Origin: an uncultured bacterium
GTDB lineage: Bacteria > UBP6 > UBA1177
Length of the DNA stretch: 35,414 nt
Direction: 5' to 3'
Assembly (NCBI GenBank): GCA_905235605.1
Contig: CAJOMF010000027.1
Location: forward strand, 1 to 35,414
Every line of letters starts with the position of its first letter. The first letter of the stretch is position 1. Below are positions 24,995 through 31,553 of the stretch, piece after piece. The position numbers and the translations under genes were made by a program. A model generated the notes under the pieces. That model saw nothing but the letters and a program-made list of their open reading frames with translations, ran no database searches and was not told where the DNA came from.

Positions 24995-26956
24995 TTATTT
25001 ATCCAGACTCGCTTTATATTTGAAGATCTTGTCGCGGAGCATCGCGGCGTACTCGAAATCCCAGCTGTCGGCTGCTTTTTTCATCTCGGCTTCAAGTTCG
25101 GAGATGAGTTTGACTATCTTGTGTCTCGGGGCTTTCGGGGAGTCGTCCTTTGAGTGACCGGGGATGTGCGATTCTATGTCGAGTATCGCTTTGTTGCTGA
25201 CGCTGTGAGGCGTGATGCCGTGTTCGGCGTTGAATTTTTCCTGGATCTGCCGGCGGCGCATGGTCTCGTAAACTGCGTTTTTGAGGGAATCGGGCATTGA
25301 GTCGGCAAAAAGGAGCGCGCGTCCTTTTTCGTTTCTCGCGGCGCGTCCGATCGTCTGGATGAGTGAGGCTTCGCTGCGCAGGAATCCCTCTTTGTCGGCA
25401 TCGAGGATCGCAACGAGCGAAACTTCGGGGATGTCGAGACCTTCTCGCAGAAGGTTGACTCCGACAAGGACATCGAACATGTTTTTTCTGAGTTCCATGA
25501 CGATCTTGAGCCTCTCGATGCTGTCGATGTCGCTGTGGAGATACTTGGCTCTGATGCCGCGTGCCTTGAGAAAATCAGTGAGGTCTTCCGCCATTTTTTT
25601 TGTGAGTGAGGTGACGAGGATTTTGCCGCCCTCGGCAGTTTCTTTCACGATCTCGTCGTATAGTTCCGCGATCTCGTTTTTAGCCGGAAGTATCTGCGGA
25701 AGCGGGTCAAGAAGCCCGGTCGGCCTGTTTATAAGCTCAATGATCTCGCGGACTTGATCGATCTCATACTCTTTTGGAGTTGCCGAAACGAACATCACTT
25801 TGTCGGTCTTTGAAATGAACTCGTCGAAATTCAGAGGCCTGTTGTCAAGTGCGCTTGGAAGGCGGAAACCGTAGTTCACGAGCACCTCTTTTCTTGCGCG
25901 GTCGCCGCGGTACATTCCCTTTATCTGCGGCAGAGTGACGTGCGATTCATCAACGATCACAAGAAAATCGTCGCCGAAATAATCCATGAGTGTGGGCGGC
26001 GTTTCACCAGCCTCGCGGTTCGTGATATATCTCGAATAATTCTCGATCCCCGAGCAGTAACCGGCAGTTTCCAGCATCGCCAGATCCTGCGTCACGCGTT
26101 CTTTTATCCGCTGCGCCTCGATGAGTTTGCCGCTGTTTTCGAAGTATTTTATCCGCTCGGCGAGCTCAACTTTGATTTTTTCGACCGAACGCTTCAAAGT
26201 CTCTTTTTCGGCAACATAGTGGCTTGAAGGATAGACGCTGACCGAATCTAAGTTCTTGATTTTTTTCCCTTCAAACGGCTTTATCAGAGAGATCTCCTCG
26301 ATCTCGTCACCAAAATATGAAATCCTTACTGCGACATCCTCTTCGTAAGGCGGAAAAATCTCAACGACATCGCCTTTTACGCGGAATTTGCAGCGCTGAA
26401 GGTCGGTATTCGTCCGTTCGTACTGCGTTTCGACGAGGTCGGCGCACAGTTTCTGCATCGGGTAGGTGTTGCCGACAAAAAGTTTTATCGTGAGATCCTT
26501 GTAGTATTCGGGCGAACCGATGCCGTAGATCGCACTCACCGAAGCGACGATCACGCACTGCCTGTTTTCAAGCAGGTGAGCCGTGGCGTAGTGGCGCATC
26601 CGCTCGATGTCGTCGTTGCGCGCAGCGTCCTTTTCGATGTAGGTGTCAGTCGTCGGAATGTAGGCTTCAGGCTGGTAGTAGTCGTAAAACGAAATGAAAT
26701 ATCCCACCGCGTTTTCAGGAAAAAAGTTCTTGAATTCGCCGTAAAGCTGCCCCGCAAGCGTCTTGTTGTGGGCGATGACGAGAGTCGGCACGTTCAAAGC
26801 CTTGATGAGATGCGCCATGACGAAAGTTTTTCCCGTTCCCGTCGCACCCAGGATAAGTTCGCGCTTCGAGCCGTTCTTGAAATTGTTTATGACCTTTTTT
26901 ATCGCCTCGGGCTGATCTCCCGCCGGCTCGAACTGCGAATGAAGCTTGAATTCCAT
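24995..26956 (-). CDS. uvrB: Excinuclease ABC subunit B
   Basis: A 653-residue DNA damage-verification helicase of nucleotide excision repair, working with UvrA and UvrC. It shows Walker A GATGTGKT, the beta-hairpin region YYDYYQPEAYIPTTDTYIEK, VASVSAIYGIGSPE, the DESHVTLPQIKGMYRGDR motif, LREGLDIPEVSLVAILDADKEG and QTIGRAARN helicase motifs, and a C-terminal UVR domain (LISELEAEMKKAADSWDFEYAAMLRDKI) that binds UvrC. The start at 26956 (MEFKLHSQFEPAGDQP) has GGAG 6 nt upstream and matches family starts; the longer open frame before it is not coding. uvrA and uvrC are not in the window. Confidence 0.97.
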   Translation of the reverse strand: MEFKLHSQFEPAGDQPEAIKKVINNFKNGSKRELILGATGTGKTFVMAHLIKALNVPTLVIAHNKTLAGQLYGEFKNFFPENAVGYFISFYDYYQPEAYIPTTDTYIEKDAARNDDIERMRHYATAHLLENRQCVIVASVSAIYGIGSPEYYKDLTIKLFVGNTYPMQKLCADLVETQYERTNTDLQRCKFRVKGDVVEIFPPYEEDVAVRISYFGDEIEEISLIKPFEGKKIKNLDSVSVYPSSHYVAEKETLKRSVEKIKVELAERIKYFENSGKLIEAQRIKERVTQDLAMLETAGYCSGIENYSRYITNREAGETPPTLMDYFGDDFLVIVDESHVTLPQIKGMYRGDRARKEVLVNYGFRLPSALDNRPLNFDEFISKTDKVMFVSATPKEYEIDQVREIIELINRPTGLLDPLPQILPAKNEIAELYDEIVKETAEGGKILVTSLTKKMAEDLTDFLKARGIRAKYLHSDIDSIERLKIVMELRKNMFDVLVGVNLLREGLDIPEVSLVAILDADKEGFLRSEASLIQTIGRAARNEKGRALLFADSMPDSLKNAVYETMRRRQIQEKFNAEHGITPHSVSNKAILDIESHIPGHSKDDSPKAPRHKIVKLISELEAEMKKAADSWDFEYAAMLRDKIFKYKASLDK

Positions 26957-26981
26957 CAGTTTCTCCAAAAAAACGCCGGTG

Positions 26982-27009
26982 ATTATACGCTGAAAAAATT
27001 TTTTGTCTG
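26982..27009 (-). promoter_or_regulatory. Probable promoter of uvrB
   Basis: A perfect TATAAT (26982-26987, minus strand) with CAGACA 16 nt upstream, matching the last four bases of TTGACA. It is 26 nt before the uvrB ATG. No LexA-type inverted repeat was seen. Confidence 0.5.
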
Positions 27010-27010
27010 C

Positions 27011-27090
27011 AATATTCTCTTGAAACCTCAACCCCTTATTTTGTGAAGCCGTGCGCTGATCGGCGTTGCGGACGCCGCGGACATTTGTTA
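27011..27090. repeat. Dispersed ~80-bp repeat, copy A
   Basis: Shares its whole length with copy C (30213-30294) and its core with copy B (28194-28256). The common core runs from CCCCTTATTTTGTGAA through CGTGCGCTGATCGGCGTTGC and ends near GCGGACAT...TTTGTTA. The centre is a near-palindrome around GATC. This copy ends four bases from the stop codon of the DUF3825 gene. Confidence 0.85.
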
Positions 27091-27093
27091 GTT

Positions 27094-27864
27094 TTAAGGT
27101 TTCAACCAAGTGCTTTGCGGTTTTGTGATAAGTCGGGCATTGTTGTAAGCCATTTTCATCGTAAGGCATGTTCTTGCGATATAGCATTTTTCATGTTGTT
27201 CCAACGCGAGAGCCAGATCGGGATTTTCCGAGTGAGAAAGATAAAGCGGCAGCAAAAGCTGAATTTTTCCGTTGTAATATTGAGGAACAGCGATGTTGTA
27301 ATTCGCAAACGCCCGTTTCTTCGCAATCCCTATTGCTCCGAGCAGCAGAGAATTTTGAGCCGGAGTATTCAAAGACTGAAAAAACGGCGGAAACCTGTTG
27401 ATATTGTCTTTGATAATATGCTCGACATTAGAAGTTATTTCATACAGCGGATTCAGAACAAGTTCTTCAGATTTCTGAAAATAATTTGCTCTTTTTGGAA
27501 GATTTGCTCCCGAAAAATGCTGCGCAAGTTTGTGGTCGCTTTCTTTCATAAATCCCAACAGATAGAAAGGCTGGCAGTCTTTTCCCGATTTAAGTCCGTG
27601 ATGCTCGGTAAAAAGAGCGTAAATATCTTCGTAATAAGGTGTTGTCAGCCCGGTATTGAAACACGCGGACCTGTTGTCAGCCGTGTAGGCGATCTGTTTG
27701 TCGTCATAAAGTTTTTTGAAAGTATATTGAACATAATTCTTCAAAATGGCACATATTTTCTTTTGGGAATCGGAAAAATCCCAACTTTCTTTGTCTGCGA
27801 GTTCTGCTAAATTGAAAAATCTGTCATCGTAGTTGCTGATAAAGGCGAAATCGAAGAGTTCCAT
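27094..27864 (-). CDS. DUF3825 domain protein
   Basis: A 256-residue cytosolic protein matching DUF3825: ELFDFAFISNYDDRFFNLAEL at the start, then NYVQYTFKKL, CFNTGLTTPYYEDIYALF, GFMKESD, LPKRANYF, NVEHIIKDNINRFP and a C-terminal MAYNNARLI segment. The family has no established function; it turns up sporadically in accessory regions, sometimes as a domain of larger proteins. ATG 27864 has GAGGAA 6 nt upstream. Expression appears tightly controlled: a promoter at 27979-28006 is followed by a leader whose terminator ends right before the ribosome binding site. The gene is flanked on its 3' side by repeat copy A. Confidence 0.72.
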   Translation of the reverse strand: MELFDFAFISNYDDRFFNLAELADKESWDFSDSQKKICAILKNYVQYTFKKLYDDKQIAYTADNRSACFNTGLTTPYYEDIYALFTEHHGLKSGKDCQPFYLLGFMKESDHKLAQHFSGANLPKRANYFQKSEELVLNPLYEITSNVEHIIKDNINRFPPFFQSLNTPAQNSLLLGAIGIAKKRAFANYNIAVPQYYNGKIQLLLPLYLSHSENPDLALALEQHEKCYIARTCLTMKMAYNNARLITKPQSTWLKP

Positions 27865-27878
27865 GATAATTTCCTCAT

Positions 27879-27903
27879 AAAAAAACAGGGAGCCGAAGCT
27901 CCC
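27879..27903 (-). terminator. Intrinsic terminator between promoter and DUF3825 start
   Basis: On the minus strand a perfect GGGAGC-TTCG-GCTCCC hairpin (27888-27903) is followed by TG and seven T residues (27879-27885). The T tract is two bases from the GAGGAA of the downstream gene. Confidence 0.85.
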
Positions 27904-27972
27904 CATAATAATGAAAGAATAATAGCTTATGCAGATAAACCTGCATGGTCTAATATCAAAAAAACTAATTTC
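27879..27972 (-). ncRNA. Candidate ~94-nt leader/attenuator RNA (or small RNA) before the DUF3825 gene
   Basis: Between a good promoter and the DUF3825 ribosome binding site lies a compact transcript with two hairpins. The first is ATGCAG/CTGCAT with a 6-nt loop (27929-27946). The second is an intrinsic terminator (27879-27903). A 23-codon open frame begins at the ATG of the first stem (27946), contains the run His-Lys-Leu-Leu-Phe-Phe-His-Tyr-Tyr, and stops inside the Shine-Dalgarno of the next gene, but it has no ribosome binding site of its own. Termination would leave a small RNA; read-through would express DUF3825. Confidence 0.5.
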
Positions 27973-27978
27973 GCGATA

Positions 27979-28006
27979 ATGTTATTGGGATATTTTCGAA
28001 TGTCAA
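27979..28006 (-). promoter_or_regulatory. Promoter of the DUF3825 leader
   Basis: A perfect TTGACA (28001-28006, minus strand), a 16-nt spacer and TAACAT (27979-27984). Confidence 0.65.
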
Positions 28007-28378
28007 GAAAAATATTAAAAAAATTTTTACTTAAAATTTGTGATTAAATTAACGAGAGTTTTTAATCCCTTGTTTTGTGAACCCTCTGGGAGTGCGGGCG
28101 ACTCGCCCGCTTGTCATCTTGAACGAATGTGAAAGATCTCTGAGATTCTTCGCTTACGCTCAGAATGACGAATAACCGAAAAACATGTTTGGAAAATCTC
28201 TTGTAAAATCAGTAAGCTGTTTTGTGAAGCCGTGTGCTGATCGGCGTTGCGGACGCAAAAGCAATATTTCGGCTAAAATAAGAATTCGTTTTTTTGAGAT
28301 TGCAAAGATTTTGGAAAAAGCAAAATGTCGAAAATATTTCTGGAAAAAATCTTTTATTGTTAGCATGGTCTAATTTGA
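28007..28378. other. Gene-free segment with palindromes and repeat copy B
   Basis: No credible gene on either strand. It contains a perfect 7-bp hairpin with a 3-nt loop (28094-28110), a long imperfect inverted repeat (28113-28169, ends GTCAT/ATGAC) of a kind common as intergenic palindromes in gut bacteria, and repeat copy B. The segment is bracketed by identical 12-bp direct repeats at 27943-27954 and 28363-28374. Confidence 0.7.
28194..28256. repeat. Dispersed repeat, copy B (shorter)
   Basis: Matches copies A and C from the TCTCTTG...AAATCA start through TTTTGTGAAGCCGTG and the GATC-centred palindrome to TTGCGGACGC, with one A-for-G-type change in the palindrome flank (GTGTGC for GTGCGC). 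It lacks the CCCCTTA stretch and the GCGGACAT...TTTGTTA end. Confidence 0.8.
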
Positions 28379-28407
28379 TTGACATATAGCTAATGGTTTG
28401 GCAGAAT
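28379..28407 (+). promoter_or_regulatory. Probable promoter of exbB-exbD-tonB
   Basis: A perfect TTGACA (28379-28384), a 17-nt spacer and CAGAAT (28402-28407), 41 nt before the exbB ATG. Confidence 0.5.
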
Positions 28408-28448
28408 CAGGCGATTTTGTTGTTTTTCTATTTTTTAAGGAGTCAAAG

Positions 28449-29051
28449 ATGGCTGAACTTATTGAAAAGGGCGGATTTATGATGTATCCGATAATCCTTT
28501 CTTCGATCATCGCGCTTGCGGTATTTATCGAAAGGATCCTCGTTTTTTCCAAAGTCAGAATGATAAGTGCCGGGAAGCTGGGTGAGATCATGGATGTGCT
28601 CAAAAACAAAGGCGCCGGTGTTGCAAAAGATCTGCTTGAATCGGAAAAGGGAGCTCTCAAAGGCTTTTTTTCGGCTGTTCTTGAAGGGGATTCGGAAGAG
28701 GCCTCCGAAAAGGCGGCAAGTGTCGCAGGAGACGACATTCTTTTCGAGCTGAACCGCAGGCTCGACTTTCTTTCGATGCTCGGAAGCGTCACGCCGCTCA
28801 TGGGGCTTCTGGGAACTGTCATCGGTATGATCAAAGTTTTTTCGCGTGTCGCTGCGGCGGGAGAAATGAGCGACATCAGCATTCTTGCAGGAGGTATCTG
28901 GGAGGCGCTTCTTACGACTGCGGCAGGGCTTGCAGTGGCCATCCCGATCCTTTTCGCCCACAACTATCTTGAAAGAAAACTCGACAAGATCTCGCACCTT
29001 ATGATGCAGAATGCCCAGAAGATGATCGCCGCTATGAATCAGGGGAAGTGA
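28449..29051 (+). CDS. exbB: ExbB/TolQ/MotA-family proton channel protein
   Basis: A 200-residue inner-membrane protein with three helices (about residues 11-33, 113-138 and 155-182) and a cytoplasmic loop between the first two. The family core is clear: LDFLSMLGSVTPLMGLLGTVIGMI and GGIWEALLTTAAGLAVAIP. With ExbD it forms the motor that uses the proton gradient to energise TonB. AAGGAG lies 7 nt before ATG 28449; an upstream in-frame start at 28398 overlaps the promoter and was rejected. It is followed one base later by exbD. Confidence 0.92.
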   Translation: MAELIEKGGFMMYPIILSSIIALAVFIERILVFSKVRMISAGKLGEIMDVLKNKGAGVAKDLLESEKGALKGFFSAVLEGDSEEASEKAASVAGDDILFELNRRLDFLSMLGSVTPLMGLLGTVIGMIKVFSRVAAAGEMSDISILAGGIWEALLTTAAGLAVAIPILFAHNYLERKLDKISHLMMQNAQKMIAAMNQGK

Positions 29052-29052
29052 G

Positions 29053-29490
29053 ATGATAAAATTCAATCATGGCTTTCAGAAAAGAGAGCGGCGCGAAGTG
29101 AACCTCACTCCGATGATCGACATAATCTTCAACCTTCTCATATTTTTCCTCATAACCGCGGTGATCTCGCAGAAAGGGCTCAACATCAAGCTGCCGAACG
29201 CCGAGACTGCCGAAAAAAGGCCGATGAAGACTCTTGAGATCACTGTAACTGCCGACAACACGATAACTTTTAACGGAAAAGTCGTGAAAAAAGATGATGT
29301 CTTTAATGAACTCAAGCGTGAAAAAGAGCTCGCAACGGCTGAAAAGCACGATGTCATAACGCTCAAAGCAGATGAATCGGCGCACTTCGGACTTTTTATT
29401 TTCGTGATGGATGCTGCGCGGAAACTCGGTTTTGAAAATCTGGCTATCGCGGCTGAGAAAAAAGCGGAGAACGAACTTGAACAACACTGA
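29053..29490 (+). CDS. exbD: ExbD/TolR-family biopolymer transport protein
   Basis: A 145-residue protein with a short cytoplasmic N-terminus (EVNLTPMIDIIFNLLIFFLI), which carries the conserved Asp in the membrane helix used for proton passage, and a periplasmic domain with the ITADNTI-type pattern (ITVTADNTITFNGKVV) and LKADESAHFG. It partners ExbB. The ATG is one base beyond the exbB stop; the 3' end overlaps tonB by 14 nt. Confidence 0.92.
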   Translation: MIKFNHGFQKRERREVNLTPMIDIIFNLLIFFLITAVISQKGLNIKLPNAETAEKRPMKTLEITVTADNTITFNGKVVKKDDVFNELKREKELATAEKHDVITLKADESAHFGLFIFVMDAARKLGFENLAIAAEKKAENELEQH

Positions 29491-30163
29491 CCGTATTTTC
29501 ACTTTTGCCGTTATATTCTCGATATTCCTACACGGTCTCTTCCTTCTTTCAAGGACAGATCTTTTTAAGGAAAGCGATGTCGTCAAAGCGACGAAACTCA
29601 TGCTGAAAATGGAGAAACCGGCTCCGCCGGAAGATCTGCCCAAGCCGAAACCGAAGCCTGAAGTTCCGAAGCCGAAAAAAATCGTGAAAAAAGATACTTT
29701 GCCCGAAAAACCGGCCGAACTGAGAGAAGAGATTAAAGAAGTTGTTTCTCCGGAAAGCGGCCTCAGAATGGCTGAAATGACCGATGCTGAAGCCGGGAGT
29801 TATGAAAAAGGGCAGGGAAGCAAAACAGGAAGCGCTGAAGCCGCTGAAACTCCGAAGACAGACACGAAAAAAATTGTTGCCGACTACAACAAAAAAGTGA
29901 ACGAAGAGATCGCGAAAAACAAAGTTTATCCTCTGCTGGCGCAGCGCCACGGCATTGAAGGAGCTGTTAAGATCTCGTTCGTCATCGATACTGACGGCTT
30001 CTTCAAAGAGATAAGGATCACAAGGTCATCGGGAGAGGAGATCCTTGACAAAGCGGCACTTGACTGTGTCGAAAAAAGCAGCGGAAAAATCAAAAAACCC
30101 GATGAAATCAAAAAGACAAAAATCAAAAGAAATATCGTGATAAGGTTCGAACTGAACAAATAG
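29477..30163 (+). CDS. tonB: TonB-family energy transducer
   Basis: A 228-residue protein with an N-terminal membrane helix (TFAVIFSIFLHGLFLL, including the His of the SxxxH motif), a Pro/Lys-rich periplasmic stretch (KPKPKPEVPKPKK), a charged linker, and a C-terminal TonB domain: YPLLAQRHGIEGAVKISFVI and ITRSSGEEILDKAALDCV. It would transmit energy from ExbBD to outer-membrane receptors; none are encoded in the window. The best start is a TTG at 29477 with GGAG 7 nt upstream, inside the end of exbD. No intrinsic terminator follows; repeat copy C begins 50 nt on. Confidence 0.9.
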   Translation: MNNTDRIFTFAVIFSIFLHGLFLLSRTDLFKESDVVKATKLMLKMEKPAPPEDLPKPKPKPEVPKPKKIVKKDTLPEKPAELREEIKEVVSPESGLRMAEMTDAEAGSYEKGQGSKTGSAEAAETPKTDTKKIVADYNKKVNEEIAKNKVYPLLAQRHGIEGAVKISFVIDTDGFFKEIRITRSSGEEILDKAALDCVEKSSGKIKKPDEIKKTKIKRNIVIRFELNK

Positions 30164-30212
30164 TGACAAGGTTTGTCGGAGCGCGTGGGATCAGCCGCAA
30201 CGGATTCTCTAA

Positions 30213-30294
30213 AAATCTCTTGAAAAATCAACCCCTTATTTTGTGAAACCGTGCGCTGATCAGCGTTGCAGACACAGCGGACATCATTTGTTAT
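30213..30294. repeat. Dispersed ~80-bp repeat, copy C
   Basis: Nearly colinear with copy A, with scattered G-to-A changes and two short insertions. The centre is a perfect 12-bp palindrome CGCTGATCAGCG. Its end runs into the last codons of the YhcG-like gene, so like copy A it sits at the 3' end of a minus-strand accessory gene. Confidence 0.85.
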
Positions 30295-31336
30295 GTTGCA
30301 GCCTGAAAATTTCTTTTTGTGCCTCGATTTCTGCTTTCAGTTTCTGTTCATCGGGGAGGTAAAGTTTGTATTTTGTCGCAAAAAGTTTTTCATTCCCGTG
30401 CAGAATGGAATATTTTGCAATATTTTCGTCAGTATCTGCACACAAAATAATGCCGAATGTGGGATTATCACCTTCCGTTCTTTTCAGTTCGTCATACATT
30501 CGGACATACATATCCATCTGTCCGACATCCTGATGTGTTACTTTTGATGTTTTCAGGTCAATCAGCACGAAACATTTTAGAATATAGTTATAGAAAACAA
30601 GATCTATGTAATAATCTTCTTTTTCAGTATGAATGTGCTGCTGGCGCGCCACAAAAGCATAGCCCTTGCCTAATTACATGAGGAATTTTTGAATATTTGT
30701 GATTATTGCGGCTTCAAGCTTACTTTCTGTAAAATCAGTGTTCTGCGAAAGTCCTAAAAATTCTGCCACCATCGGATTTTTTATAAATTCCAGCTTGTCC
30801 TGTAAAGGTTGCGTGATTTGATGCATTTCATCTTTTACAAGCTGTTTGTGCTGGGAAAGCAAAGTTCTCTCATAATACTGCGAAGATATGTTGCGCTGCA
30901 AAGTCCGCGTGCTCCATGTTTCTGTTATAGCTTCTTTTGAATACCAGTCTCTTGCCTGTTTATCTTCCACTTGAAGCAGAATCCTGAAATGAGACCAGGA
31001 CAAAGATTTTAGACTCACTGCGTCTAAATTTCTGAAAGCCTGATAAAATTCAATATACTTATACAGGTTGCTGGCGTCAAATCCTTTTCTGTATAAGTCG
31101 GTCAGTTCCTTTGAAAGATTTTTGATAACCGATTTTCCGTACTCAGCTCTTGCCTCACCGCCTAAATCTTCTTCGGCAATACGTCTGCCAAGAAGCCAGT
31201 TGCGTTGAGTAATCGCATAATTTATGGCTAAATATGCAAAACTTTGCGCCGATTCGATGATTATTTTTGCGTCTTCCAAAATATTGTTTGATTTCTTGTA
31301 TTCTATTCCGCCGTAAGAAATAATTGTATCATTCAT
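30284..31336 (-). pseudogene. YhcG/DUF1016-type PDDEXK nuclease, interrupted by one in-frame TAA
   Basis: The frame reads through as a 350-codon gene except for one TAA at 30674-30676. Before it lies the N-terminal DUF1016 helical domain (220 residues; NYAITQRNWLLGRRI, NLYKYIEFYQAF, LSWSHFRILL, WSTRTLQRNISSQYYERTL, VAEFLGL). After it, in the same frame, is the nuclease half (LGKGYAFVARQQH, then DYYIDLVFYN and FVLIDLKT with the catalytic Asp and DxK, then QMDMYVRMYDELKR and LHGNEKLFATKYKLYLP). Relatives read ...KFLLELGKGFAF..., so TAA replaces an expected Glu (GAA). DUF1016 proteins are often near restriction or toxin genes, but their role is unsettled. GGAG lies 6 nt before the ATG. Confidence 0.85.
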
Positions 31337-31423
31337 TTTCTACTCCATAAATTAAATTTACAAAACAACAATATTTGGAATAGCACAATTTTAAATTTAA
31401 TTCAACTAAAAATCATGTTTTTT

Positions 31424-31515
31424 CGACTCGCCTAAAGGCGAGAAAACCCTCTCAGACGCTTCGCGTCAGCTCCCCCAAAGGGCGAGCCGAGCCCGCCCCC
31501 TTCAAAAGGGCGGGC
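31424..31515. repeat. Palindromic intergenic element
   Basis: In the 217-nt gap before the YhcG-like gene there are perfect hairpins at 31427-31442 (CTCGCC/GGCGAG, loop TAAA) and 31491-31515 (8-bp GC-only stem), with a short ACGCTTCGCGT palindrome between. Neither strand has a T tract after them, so they are not called terminators. They resemble repetitive extragenic palindromes. The rest of 31337-31553 shows no gene. Confidence 0.6.
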
Positions 31516-31553
31516 AAAAATGCTCGCTTCGCTGCGCTAAATGCGGTCACGAC

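Noticed and set aside
27011-27090. Integron attC site
   Set aside because: TAAC and GTTG ends are present and it sits at a gene end, but the arms between them are not complementary and no integrase is in the window.
27043-27810. Plus-strand open frame of 255 codons opposite the DUF3825 gene
   Set aside because: It starts inside repeat copy A, has no family similarity, and the opposite strand encodes a recognisable DUF3825 protein.
28185-28373. Small plus-strand protein of 62 residues
   Set aside because: Its frame runs across repeat copy B, giving the same peptide as the repeat in copy A, and has no ribosome binding site.
30284-30652. Separate small nuclease gene starting at GTG 30652
   Set aside because: It is in the same frame as the gene before it and begins in the middle of a conserved domain without a ribosome binding site; a nonsense mutation explains it better.
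31427-31515. Terminators in the palindromes before the YhcG-like gene
   Set aside because: The stems are strong but neither strand has a following T tract.
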